Origin: Candidatus Flavonifractor merdavium
Lineage (GTDB): Bacteria; Bacillota; Clostridia; Oscillospirales; Oscillospiraceae
DNA length: 45,662 nt
Direction: 5' to 3'
NCBI GenBank assembly: GCA_019119335.1
Contig: DWXF01000035.1
Coordinates: 1 to 45,662 of the forward strand
The notes under the pieces were generated by a model. That model did not search any database, had not been told where the DNA came from, and saw nothing but the letters and a program-made list of their open reading frames with translations. Positions within the stretch are counted from its first letter, which is position 1. The number at the start of each line of letters is the position of its first letter. The position numbers and the translations under genes are program-made. Below are positions 27,581 through 35,361 of this stretch, piece by piece.

Positions 27581-30220
27581 ATGAGCAATGCTCACAAGTA
27601 TGTATACTTGTTCTCCGAAGGCAACGGCTCCATGCGGGAGCTGCTGGGCGGCAAGGGCGCCAACCTGGCCGAGATGACCAGCCTCGGTATGCCTGTGCCC
27701 CAGGGCTTCACCATCACCACCGAGGCCTGCACCCAGTACTATGAGGACGGCGAGAAGATCAACGACGAGATCCAGGCTCAGATCATGGAGTACATCTCCA
27801 AGATGGAGGAGATCACCGGCAAGAAGTTCGGCGATATGGAGAACCCCCTGCTGGTCTCCGTCCGTTCCGGCGCCCGTGCCTCCATGCCTGGCATGATGGA
27901 TACCATCCTCAACCTGGGCCTCAACGAGCAGGTCGTGGAGGTCATTGCCAAGAAGTCCGGCAATCCCCGCTGGGCGTATGACTGCTATCGCCGGTTCATC
28001 CAGATGTACTCCGACGTGGTCATGGAAGTGGGCAAGAAGTACTTTGAGGAGCTCATTGATAAGATGAAGGCTGCCCGCGGTGTGACCCAGGACGTGGAGC
28101 TCACCGCCGACGACCTGAAGGAACTGGCCGAGCAGTTCAAGGCTGAGTACAAGGAGAAGGTGGGCACCGACTTCCCCTCCGACCCCAAGGAGCAGCTCAT
28201 GGGCGCCGTCAAGGCCGTGTTCCGTTCCTGGAACAACCCCCGCGCCATCGTGTACCGCCGCATGAACGACATCCCCGGCTCCTGGGGCACCGCCGTCAAC
28301 GTGCAGTCCATGGCCTTCGGCAACATGGGCGACGACTGCGGCACCGGCGTGGCCTTCACCCGTAACCCCGCCACCGGCGAGAAGAAGCTGATGGGCGAGT
28401 TCCTGACCAACGCCCAGGGCGAGGACGTGGTGGCCGGCGTGCGTACCCCCATGCCCATCAGCCAGATGGAGGAGAAGTTCCCCGAGGCTTACAAGCAGTT
28501 CGTGGAGGTTTGCCAGACTCTGGAGAACCACTATCACGATATGCAGGACATGGAGTTCACCGTGGAGAACGGCAAACTCTATATGCTGCAGACCCGTAAC
28601 GGCAAGCGTACCGCCGCCGCCGCTCTGAAGATCGCCTGCGACCTGGTGGACGAGGGCATGATCACCGAGAAGCAGGCCGTGGCCATGATCGACCCCCGCA
28701 ACCTGGATACCCTGCTCCACCCCCAGTTCGACCCCGACGCTCTGAAGAAGGCCACTCCCGTGGCTACCGCTCTGCCCGCCTCTCCCGGCGCTGCCTGCGG
28801 CAAGATCGTCTTCTCCGCTGACGACGCCAAAGAGTGGGCCGCCCGCGGTGAGAAGGTGGTTCTGGTCCGTCTGGAGACCAGCCCCGAGGACATCGAGGGT
28901 ATGGTGGCATCTCAGGGCATCCTGACCGTCCGCGGCGGCATGACCTCTCACGCCGCCGTCGTGGCCCGCGGCATGGGCACCTGCTGCGTTTCCGGCTGCG
29001 GCGCCATCAAGATGGACGAGGCCAACAAGAAGTTTGAGCTGGCCGGCCGCACCTATGTGGAGGGCGACTGGCTGAGCCTGGACGGCTCCACCGGCAACAT
29101 CTACGGCGAGGCCATTCCCACTGTGGACGCCTCCATCGCCGGCGAGTTCGGCCGCATCATGGCTTGGGCCGACCAGTTCCGCGATCTGAAGGTGCGTACC
29201 AACGCCGATAACCCCCGCGATACCGCCCAGGCCGTGAAGTTCGGCGCTCAGGGCATCGGCCTGTGCCGTACCGAGCACATGTTCTTTGAGGCCGACCGCA
29301 TCCCCGCCATCCGCGAGATGATCTGCTCCGATACCGTGGAGCAGCGCGAGAAGGCTCTGGCCAAGCTGGAGCCCATGCAGCAGGGCGACTTCGAGGCCAT
29401 GTACGAGGCCCTGGAGGGCCGTCCCATGACCATCCGTTTCCTGGATCCCCCGCTGCACGAGTTCGTGCCCACCGAGGAGGCCGACATCGAGCTGCTGGCC
29501 AAGGACATGGGCAAGAGCGTGGCCGACATCAAGGCCATCATCGCCTCCCTGCATGAGTTCAACCCCATGATGGGTCACCGCGGCTGCCGTCTGGCCGTCA
29601 CCTATCCTGAGATCGCCGCCATGCAGACCCGCGCCGTCATCAAGGCCGCTCTGAACATCAACGCCAAGCACCCCGACTGGAAGATCGTGCCCGAGATCAT
29701 GATCCCCCTGGTGGGCGAGGTCAAGGAGCTGGCCTTCGTGAAGAAGACCGTGGTGGAGACCGCTGACGCCGTCATCAAGGCCGCCGGCAGCGACATGACC
29801 TATATGGTCGGCACCATGATCGAGATTCCCCGCGCCGCTCTCACTGCCGATGAGATCGCCAAGGAGGCTCAGTTCTTCTCCTTCGGCACCAACGACCTGA
29901 CCCAGATGACCTTCGGCTTCTCCCGCGACGACGCCGGCAAGTTCCTGGAGTCCTACTACGCCAACAAGATCTATGAGAGCGATCCCTTCGCCCGTCTGGA
30001 TCAGAAGGGCGTGGGCAAGCTGGTGAAGATGGCCGCTGAGCTGGGCCGTTCCACCCGCCCCGACCTGAAGCTGGGCATCTGCGGCGAGCACGGCGGCGAC
30101 CCCTCCTCCGTGGAGTTCTGCCACAATGTGGGTCTGGACTATGTGTCCTGCTCCCCCTTCCGTGTGCCCATCGCCCGTCTGGCCGCCGCTCAGGCCGCCA
30201 TCAAGAATCCGCGGAAATAA
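27581..30220 (+). CDS. ppdK: Pyruvate, phosphate dikinase
   Basis: An 879-residue enzyme interconverting pyruvate, ATP and phosphate with phosphoenolpyruvate, AMP and pyrophosphate; in anaerobes it often works in glycolysis. Seen: N-terminal nucleotide-binding domain (YLFSEGNGSMRELLGGKGANLAEM), the phospho-histidine loop GGMTSHAAVVARGMG near residue 455, and the C-terminal PEP barrel ending in CGEHGGDPSSVEFC. Length is exactly typical. RBS AGGAGG at 27570-27575. Codon choice differs from its neighbours: Arg is mostly CGC/CGT rather than CGG, as in strongly expressed genes. Confidence 0.97.
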   Translation: MSNAHKYVYLFSEGNGSMRELLGGKGANLAEMTSLGMPVPQGFTITTEACTQYYEDGEKINDEIQAQIMEYISKMEEITGKKFGDMENPLLVSVRSGARASMPGMMDTILNLGLNEQVVEVIAKKSGNPRWAYDCYRRFIQMYSDVVMEVGKKYFEELIDKMKAARGVTQDVELTADDLKELAEQFKAEYKEKVGTDFPSDPKEQLMGAVKAVFRSWNNPRAIVYRRMNDIPGSWGTAVNVQSMAFGNMGDDCGTGVAFTRNPATGEKKLMGEFLTNAQGEDVVAGVRTPMPISQMEEKFPEAYKQFVEVCQTLENHYHDMQDMEFTVENGKLYMLQTRNGKRTAAAALKIACDLVDEGMITEKQAVAMIDPRNLDTLLHPQFDPDALKKATPVATALPASPGAACGKIVFSADDAKEWAARGEKVVLVRLETSPEDIEGMVASQGILTVRGGMTSHAAVVARGMGTCCVSGCGAIKMDEANKKFELAGRTYVEGDWLSLDGSTGNIYGEAIPTVDASIAGEFGRIMAWADQFRDLKVRTNADNPRDTAQAVKFGAQGIGLCRTEHMFFEADRIPAIREMICSDTVEQREKALAKLEPMQQGDFEAMYEALEGRPMTIRFLDPPLHEFVPTEEADIELLAKDMGKSVADIKAIIASLHEFNPMMGHRGCRLAVTYPEIAAMQTRAVIKAALNINAKHPDWKIVPEIMIPLVGEVKELAFVKKTVVETADAVIKAAGSDMTYMVGTMIEIPRAALTADEIAKEAQFFSFGTNDLTQMTFGFSRDDAGKFLESYYANKIYESDPFARLDQKGVGKLVKMAAELGRSTRPDLKLGICGEHGGDPSSVEFCHNVGLDYVSCSPFRVPIARLAAAQAAIKNPRK

Positions 30221-30248
30221 GACTTCCCGGAGCGAATAGGGTTAATAA

Positions 30249-30285
30249 CGACCGCCCCGAGCCATTCGCTCGGGGCGGTCGCTTT
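30249..30285 (+). terminator. Hairpin terminator after ppdK
   Basis: CGACCGCCCCGAGC and GCTCGGGGCGGTCG form a perfect 14-bp stem with a 5-nt loop, followed by only a short T-run (CTTTC). It is the first of two hairpins between ppdK and the DUF1836 gene. Confidence 0.75.
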
Positions 30286-30320
30286 CACTCCAGGCCCAGT
30301 CCATCCAGAAAAGCAGGGAA

Positions 30321-30365
30321 AGCCCTTTGTGCTCACATAATTTTGTTATGTGAGCACAAAGGGCT
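30321..30365. repeat. Perfect 20-bp inverted repeat with 5-nt loop
   Basis: Arms 30321-30340 and 30346-30365 (starting AGCCCTTTGTG) are perfectly complementary around TTTTG and are followed by CTTTTC. It may be a second terminator for ppdK, or an operator, since it sits just upstream of the promoter of the DUF1836 gene. More AT-rich than the surrounding sequence. Confidence 0.8.
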
Positions 30366-30385
30366 CTTTTCAGTTCTCAAAGGAC

Positions 30386-30415
30386 TTTACTTCCCAAAAA
30401 GTAATGTGGTATAAT
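30386..30415 (+). promoter_or_regulatory. Putative promoter of the DUF1836-degV-prmA operon
   Basis: TTTACT (30386-30391) and a perfect TATAAT (30410-30415) are 18 bp apart, about 50 bp before the start codon of the DUF1836 gene. Confidence 0.6.
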
Positions 30416-30466
30416 TGGACGAAAATTTTGTGACGTGGTTTTGAAAACCAGAAAGGGGGGCTTCCC

Positions 30467-31024
30467 TTGGAGGAAATCCGCGAACTGAAAGAGCGCCTGG
30501 AGCGGGAGCGGCCGGTGGCTTGGGAGGAGCTCCCGGACATCGGACTTTATATGGATCAGCTCATCAGCTACATGCCCCGCCAGCTCATCCGCTATGGGGA
30601 GGGGGAGAGCCTGACCTCCGCCATGGTGAACAATTATATCAAGGACGGGGCCATGCCCCGGGCGGAGGGCAAGCGGTATTCCCGCACCCATCTGGGCTGT
30701 CTGACCGCCCTGTGTGCCCTCAAGCAGGTGCTGTCGGTGAAGGACGCCGCCCTGCTGCTGGACGCGGCGGCGGAGGGGCAGGAGCCCCGGGCCCTGTACG
30801 CCCAGTTCCTGGAGGAGCTGGACCGGGCCCTGGACGTGACGGCGGGCAGCCTGGACGCCAGCGACCGGGAGGAGGACCTGCCTGATCTGGCCCTGGCCCT
30901 GGCCCTGCGCAGCTATGCCGACAAGCTGGCCTGCCAGCGCCTGCTGGAGCTGATCCGGGAGCGGCGGCCCCAGCCGGAAAAGGGCAAAAAGAGCAGAAGC
31001 GGCCGGGAACATCCGGTGGATTGA
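30467..31024 (+). CDS. DUF1836 domain protein, putative HTH regulator
   Basis: A 185-residue protein with the DUF1836 pattern: YMDQLISYMPRQL, then SAMVNNYIKDGAMPRAEGKRYSRTHLGCLTALCALKQVLSV. The middle part resembles a MerR-like helix-turn-helix, so DNA binding is likely but the target is unknown. The start is a TTG at 30467 with a GGGGGG stretch 6 bp upstream; no ATG lies nearby in frame. First gene of a probable operon with degV and prmA. Confidence 0.82.
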   Translation: MEEIRELKERLERERPVAWEELPDIGLYMDQLISYMPRQLIRYGEGESLTSAMVNNYIKDGAMPRAEGKRYSRTHLGCLTALCALKQVLSVKDAALLLDAAAEGQEPRALYAQFLEELDRALDVTAGSLDASDREEDLPDLALALALRSYADKLACQRLLELIRERRPQPEKGKKSRSGREHPVD

Positions 31025-31044
31025 ATACGGGAGGCTATAACGAT

Positions 31045-31917
31045 ATGAATGATTACGTTTTGTTGACTGACTCCTCGGCAGATCTGTCCCAGCAGCTGGT
31101 AGAGGAGCTGGGGGTGGAGGTACTGCCCCTGTGCTTTACCATGGGGGACAAGACCTACCGGAACTGGCCCGACAACCGGGAGATGGACCCGGAGGAGTTT
31201 TATCGTATGCTGCGGGAGGGGGGCATGGCCACCACCTCGGCGGTGAACGTGGGGGACTATACCGAGGCCCTGACCCCCTTCCTGGAGGCGGGAAAGGACG
31301 TGCTGGTACTGGCCTTCTCCTCCGGCCTGTCCGCTACCTGCAATTCCGCCCGGATCGCCGCCCAGGAGCTGAGCGAGCAGTACCCCCAGCGGCGGGTCCG
31401 GGTGGTGGATACCCTGTGCGCCTCTCTGGGCCAGGGCCTGCTGGTATGGCATGCCGCCAGGCTGAAGCAGGCGGGTAAAAGTCTGGACGAGGTGGGGGAC
31501 TGGGCGGAGGAAAACAAGCTCCATCTGTGCCACTGGTTCACCGTCAGCGACCTCCACTTCCTCAAGCGGGGAGGGCGGATCTCCTCCGCCACCGCCGTGC
31601 TGGGCACCATGCTGTCCATCAAGCCGGTGATGCACGTGGACGATGAGGGCCACCTCATCAAGGTGGGTACCGCCCGGGGCCGGGGGGCCTCCCTGAAGGC
31701 CCTGGTGGACCATATGGCCGAGACCGCCGACGATCCCGGCAATCAGGTGGTATTCATCAGCCACGGCGGCTGTCTGGAGGACGCCCGGAAGGTGGCCGAG
31801 GACGTAAAGGCCCGCTTCGGCACCAAAGAGGTGGTCATCAACTACGTGGGGCCGGTGATCGGCGCCCACTCCGGCCCGGGCACCGTGGCCCTGTTCTTCC
31901 TGGGGAGTAAGCGCTGA
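31045..31917 (+). CDS. DegV family fatty-acid-binding protein
   Basis: A 290-residue DegV protein. The two-domain fold binds a fatty acid, and family members (FakB) serve as carrier subunits for fatty acid kinase. Typical segments: LLTDSSADLSQQL at the N-terminus, the TTSAVN loop, FSSGLSATCNSARIAAQEL, and DLHFLKRGGRISS near residue 180. Start chosen at ATG 31045 with GGGAGG upstream rather than the in-frame TTG at 31021. The stop overlaps the prmA start by one base (TGATG). FakA partner is not in the window. Confidence 0.93.
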   Translation: MNDYVLLTDSSADLSQQLVEELGVEVLPLCFTMGDKTYRNWPDNREMDPEEFYRMLREGGMATTSAVNVGDYTEALTPFLEAGKDVLVLAFSSGLSATCNSARIAAQELSEQYPQRRVRVVDTLCASLGQGLLVWHAARLKQAGKSLDEVGDWAEENKLHLCHWFTVSDLHFLKRGGRISSATAVLGTMLSIKPVMHVDDEGHLIKVGTARGRGASLKALVDHMAETADDPGNQVVFISHGGCLEDARKVAEDVKARFGTKEVVINYVGPVIGAHSGPGTVALFFLGSKR

Positions 31918-32858
31918 TGGAGGATATCAAGTGGCTGGAGGTGACCCTGGACACCACGCGGGAGGAGCTGGACGGCCTGTGCGCCCGGCTCACCGCCAAC
32001 GGTGTTACCGGGTTCGCCATTGAGGACGAGGAGGATTTCAAATCCTTCCTGGAGCAGAATCATCAATACTGGGACTATGTGGACGACGAGCTGCTGGAGC
32101 GCATGAAGGGCGTGTGCCGGGTGAAGTTCTACGTCACCGACGACGCCGACGGCAAAAAGCAGCTGGCGGCGTGGACGGCGGGCATTGAGCAGCCCTATAC
32201 CGCCGCTCCCCTGGGGGACAACGACTGGGCCCACTCCTGGCAGAAGTATTACCAGCCCATGGCGGTGGGGGAGAAGCTGTATATTGTGCCCGAGTGGATG
32301 CGGGAGGACCCGGTTCCGGCGGACAAGACCCCCCTCTATCTCAACCCCGGCCTCACCTTCGGCACCGGCAGTCATGCCTCCACCCAGCTGTGCCTCATGG
32401 GGCTGGAAGAGTACACCGTGCCGGGCAAGCCGGTGCTGGACCTGGGCTGCGGCAGCGGCATTCTGTCCATTGCCGCTCTGGCCCTGGGGGCCTCCCACGC
32501 CGCGGCGGTGGATATCGACCCCAAGGCGGTGGACGTGGCCTACGAAAACGCCGCCTTCAACGGCATCGGCAGGGACCGCTACCGGGTACTGGCGGGCAAC
32601 GTGCTGGACGACGGGGACCTGGTGGCCGACCTGGCGAAGGAGAAGTACGCCCTGGTGCTGGCCAACATCGTGGCCGACGTGATCATCCCCCTGTCGGCTA
32701 CGGCGGGGGCCTTTCTGGACGAGGGGGCGGTGTTCCTCTGCTCGGGGATCATCGACACCCGGGCCGACGAGGTGGCCGCCGCCCTGGAGAAAAACGGCCT
32801 GCACGTGTTCAAGCGGCGGGAGCAGAAGGGCTGGGTCTCCCTGGCCGCCCGGCGGTAA
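31917..32858 (+). CDS. prmA: Ribosomal protein L11 methyltransferase
   Basis: A 313-residue class I SAM methyltransferase that trimethylates ribosomal protein L11. An N-terminal targeting domain is followed by TPLYLNPGLTFGTGSHASTQLCL, the SAM motif VLDLGCGSGILSIAALALGA near residue 175, and the NIVADVI motif. Overlaps degV by one base, so translation is coupled. It is followed by a strong terminator. Confidence 0.95.
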   Translation: MEDIKWLEVTLDTTREELDGLCARLTANGVTGFAIEDEEDFKSFLEQNHQYWDYVDDELLERMKGVCRVKFYVTDDADGKKQLAAWTAGIEQPYTAAPLGDNDWAHSWQKYYQPMAVGEKLYIVPEWMREDPVPADKTPLYLNPGLTFGTGSHASTQLCLMGLEEYTVPGKPVLDLGCGSGILSIAALALGASHAAAVDIDPKAVDVAYENAAFNGIGRDRYRVLAGNVLDDGDLVADLAKEKYALVLANIVADVIIPLSATAGAFLDEGAVFLCSGIIDTRADEVAAALEKNGLHVFKRREQKGWVSLAARR

Positions 32859-32869
32859 ATCCAAAAGAG

Positions 32870-32902
32870 AAAGGAACGGTTCCATGGAACCGTTCCTTTT
32901 TT
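32870..32902 (+). terminator. Terminator after prmA
   Basis: The perfect palindrome AAAGGAACGGTTCC/GGAACCGTTCCTTT runs into TTTTTT. It also reaches into the short region before the metallophosphoesterase gene. Confidence 0.9.
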
Positions 32903-32946
32903 GCGCCCTGTGTGGTACAATGTGGGGTAAAAGCGAGGTGGAACCT

Positions 32947-34068
32947 ATGGCGAGAAAGGCGCGGGTGGTGCGCACAGACTTTCCCTCCGGCCGGCGGGTG
33001 CTGGCCATCAGCGATATCCATGGCAACCCGGCCTTTTTCCGGGGGGTGCTGGAGGCGGCCCGCTATACGCCGGAGGACATCCTGGTGCTGGTGGGGGACC
33101 TGATCGAAAAGGGCCCCGACAGCCTGGGCCTGCTGCGGATGGTGATGGAGCTGGCCCGGCGCAATACCGTCTACTGTCTCCGGGGCAACTGCGACGATCT
33201 GGTGTGGGAGTTCGTTCAGAAGGAGCCCTCCGCTCCCGACGCCTTTTACCGCCACTACCTGGGGGTGTGGGGGGAGCGGTGTACCCTGGTCCAGATGGCC
33301 CGGGAGGCGGGCTGTCCCTTCCGTGGGCCGGAGGACCGGCCCGCCCTGGCGCGGGCGATCAAGGAACGCTTCGCCCCCGAGCTGGCCTTCCTGGAGTCCA
33401 TGCCGGAGATCCTGCTCACCCCGGATTACCTCTTTGTCCATGGCGGCGTGCCCGACGAGGAGCATCTGGAAGGGCTGGACGCCTGGCGGTGCATGAAAAA
33501 CGACAATTTTCTCGCCCAGGGCCGCTCCTTCCGCCGCTGGTGCGTGGTGGGCCATTGGCCGGTGACCCTCTACCATCCCCACGTGCCCTCCGCCGCGCCC
33601 CTGCTGCTGCCGGAACGGCACATTGCCAGCATTGATGGCGGGTGCAGCCTGATCATGGACGGCCAGCTCAACGCCCTGGAGCTGCCCGCCGCGCCCGGCG
33701 GCTCCTTCTCCTGGCACGCCTACGACGGCCTGCCCACCGCCGTGGCCCTGGATTCCCAGGCCCCCTCGGCGGACCCCATCAACATCCGCTGGGGCGGCGG
33801 CGTGGTGGAGGTGCTGGCGTGGGGAGAGGAGCTCTCCCGCTGCCGCCACCTGGAGACCGGCCGGGAGCTGGAGGTGCTCACCGACTACCTCTCGGTCCGG
33901 AACGGGGAGGTCTGGTGCCAGGTTTCCACCGACTACCGCCTGCCGGTGTCGCCGGGGGAGGAACTGACAGTGGTCCGCCGCCTGTCCGACCGGGCCCTGG
34001 TGAAGAAAAACGGAGTTGTTGGGTGGTATTTCGGCCGATTGGATGAAAAAAGAAAGGAAAACCCTTGA
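32947..34068 (+). CDS. Calcineurin-like metallophosphoesterase with an extra C-terminal domain
   Basis: A 373-residue protein. The metal-binding set of the family is complete: SDIHGN near residue 23, GDLIEKGPDS, RGNCDD, VHGGV and GHWPV, resembling bacterial Ser/Thr phosphatases and diadenosine tetraphosphate hydrolases. About 110 residues beyond the core include a beta-rich, SH3-like stretch near the C-terminus (EVLTDYLSVRNGEVWCQVS). Substrate unknown. ATG 32947 is preceded by GCGAGGTGG; an upstream in-frame ATG at 32884 lies in the terminator and is rejected. The stop codon lies inside the -35 of the rplU promoter. Confidence 0.85.
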   Translation: MARKARVVRTDFPSGRRVLAISDIHGNPAFFRGVLEAARYTPEDILVLVGDLIEKGPDSLGLLRMVMELARRNTVYCLRGNCDDLVWEFVQKEPSAPDAFYRHYLGVWGERCTLVQMAREAGCPFRGPEDRPALARAIKERFAPELAFLESMPEILLTPDYLFVHGGVPDEEHLEGLDAWRCMKNDNFLAQGRSFRRWCVVGHWPVTLYHPHVPSAAPLLLPERHIASIDGGCSLIMDGQLNALELPAAPGGSFSWHAYDGLPTAVALDSQAPSADPINIRWGGGVVEVLAWGEELSRCRHLETGRELEVLTDYLSVRNGEVWCQVSTDYRLPVSPGEELTVVRRLSDRALVKKNGVVGWYFGRLDEKRKENP

Positions 34069-34093
34069 CTTCTACCGTTTGTGTGGATATAAT
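34065..34093 (+). promoter_or_regulatory. Promoter of rplU-prp-rpmA (TTGACT-17-TATAAT)
   Basis: -35 TTGACT (34065-34070) overlaps the stop codon of the preceding gene; -10 TATAAT at 34088-34093 with 17 bp spacing. The expected transcript has a leader of about 210 nt. Confidence 0.85.
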
Positions 34094-34099
34094 ATTAGA

Positions 34100-34290
34100 G
34101 CCGCTTTGAATGGGTGAGAAGCGCGGAGGTGCCCGGGAGCAGGTCAACAGCGAAATACGCAGACCAAAAAACAGGCTGGCCGCAGGCCAGCGGCATTTTT
34201 GGCGGAGTGTTGAGCAGTTGACCGTTGCGAAGGGCGCGCAGCGTGACAAGGAAAGTGAAGGAAAACCTTCCGCCCCCGACAGCGAGCCCG
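34100..34290 (+). ncRNA. Putative ribosomal protein L21 leader RNA
   Basis: The long rplU leader holds a structured RNA. A long-range stem pairs GGTCAAC (34142-34148) with GTTGACC (34217-34223). Inside is a GC-rich hairpin GCTGGCC/GGCCAGC near 34176-34192. Firmicute rplU genes are known to have an autoregulatory L21 leader in this position. I assign it from place and structure, not from a consensus match. Confidence 0.6.
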
Positions 34291-34311
34291 TAATGAAGGA
34301 GTTGAAACTAC

Positions 34312-34623
34312 ATGCATGCGATCATCGAGACCGGCGGCAAGCAGTACAAGGTGGCGGAGGGCGACACTCTGTTCATCGAGAAGCTGCCCAACGAGGCCGG
34401 CGACGCCGTGACCTTCGACAAGGTCCTGGCCGTCATCGACGGGGACAAGATCACCGTTGGCACTCCCGTGGTGGAGGGCGCCAAGGTGGCCGCCTCCGTG
34501 GTGAAGAACGGCAAGGGCAAGAAGATCCTGGTCTTCAAGTATAAGCCGAAGAAGGGCTACCGGAAGCGTCAGGGCCATCGTCAGCCCTACACCAAGGTGA
34601 CCATCGGCGCCATCTCCGTGTAA
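34312..34623 (+). CDS. rplU: 50S ribosomal protein L21
   Basis: A 103-residue L21. Diagnostic segments are [17 protein letters not shown] at the N-terminus and [21 protein letters not shown] at the C-terminus, which contacts 23S rRNA. ATG follows GAAGGAG at about 34296-34302. First gene of the conserved rplU-prp-rpmA-obgE block. Confidence 0.97.
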   Translation: MHAIIETGGKQYKVAEGDTLFIEKLPNEAGDAVTFDKVLAVIDGDKITVGTPVVEGAKVAASVVKNGKGKKILVFKYKPKKGYRKRQGHRQPYTKVTIGAISV

Positions 34624-34625
34624 GG

Positions 34626-34958
34626 ATGACCACCGTCTCCTTCCACATGGAGGGCAGCCGCATCGTGGGCTTCACCGTGAAGGGCCACAGCGGCTATGCC
34701 GAAGCGGGGAGCGACATCGTCTGCGCCGCCGTTACCAGCGCCGTTCGTCTGGTGGAATGCGCCGTCAACGACGTGCTGGGGCTGGAGGCCTCGGTAAAGG
34801 TAAAGGAGCGGGACGCGTCCATTTCCCTGCGTCTCCCCGGCGGACTGGGCCAGACCGCTGAGAGCACCTGTCAGACCCTTCTGACCGCCCTTATGGTCCA
34901 CATGACCAGTCTCCACGAGGAATATCCCGACTATGTGCTGGTGCTGGAGGAGGACTGA
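34626..34958 (+). CDS. prp: Ribosomal-processing cysteine protease Prp
   Basis: A 110-residue protease that removes the N-terminal extension of L27 before ribosome assembly. The catalytic histidine lies in KGHSGYA (about H21) and the cysteine in SDIVCAAVT (about C33), as in the staphylococcal enzyme. It starts 2 bp after the rplU stop and precedes its substrate gene rpmA. Confidence 0.94.
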   Translation: MTTVSFHMEGSRIVGFTVKGHSGYAEAGSDIVCAAVTSAVRLVECAVNDVLGLEASVKVKERDASISLRLPGGLGQTAESTCQTLLTALMVHMTSLHEEYPDYVLVLEED

Positions 34959-35008
34959 ACCTCCCGGCGCAGCCTTTTATCAACACACAAGTTTGGAGGT
35001 GTGACACC

Positions 35009-35293
35009 ATGCTGAACATCGGTATTCAGTTCTTCGCCCACAAGAAGGGCGTCGGCTCCACCCGTAACGGCCGCGATTCCGAGGCCAAGCGTCTGGGCGT
35101 GAAGCGGGGCGACGGGCAGTTTGTGCTGGCCGGCAACATCCTGGTCCGCCAGCGGGGCACCCATATCCATCCCGGCGTCAACGTGGGCAAGGGCAGCGAC
35201 GACACCCTGTTCGCCCTCAAGAGCGGCAGAGTCAAGTTTGAGCGCCTGGGCAAGGACCGCAAGCAGGTCTCCATTGTTGAAATTGCTCAGTAA
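35009..35293 (+). CDS. rpmA: 50S ribosomal protein L27 with cleavable N-terminal extension
   Basis: A 94-residue L27. The mature start [21 protein letters not shown] is preceded by the nine-residue extension MLNIGIQFF typical of Firmicutes; Prp cleaves after the Phe-Phe. RBS GGAGGTG at about 34994-35000. The mature N-terminus reaches the peptidyl transferase centre, so failure of cleavage is lethal in studied species. Confidence 0.97.
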   Translation: MLNIGIQFFAHKKGVGSTRNGRDSEAKRLGVKRGDGQFVLAGNILVRQRGTHIHPGVNVGKGSDDTLFALKSGRVKFERLGKDRKQVSIVEIAQ

Positions 35294-35306
35294 TTATGGG
35301 TAAACG

Positions 35307-35345
35307 AAGCCTCGGACGGAATCCCGTTCCGAGGCTTTTCCTTTG
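35307..35345 (+). terminator. Terminator-like hairpin between rpmA and obgE
   Basis: AAGCCTCGGA and TCCGAGGCTT form a 10-bp stem followed by TTCCTTTG. It probably reduces read-through from the ribosomal protein genes into obgE; no promoter was found between it and obgE. Confidence 0.72.
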
Positions 35346-35361
35346 TACGCAAGGAGGTATT

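Noticed and set aside
27473..30124. Uninterrupted 883-codon frame on the minus strand opposite ppdK
   Set aside because: It mirrors ppdK codons (His, Gly, Val, Leu-rich low-complexity protein), has no ribosome binding site and crosses the ppdK promoter. It is a by-product of GC-rich codon use.
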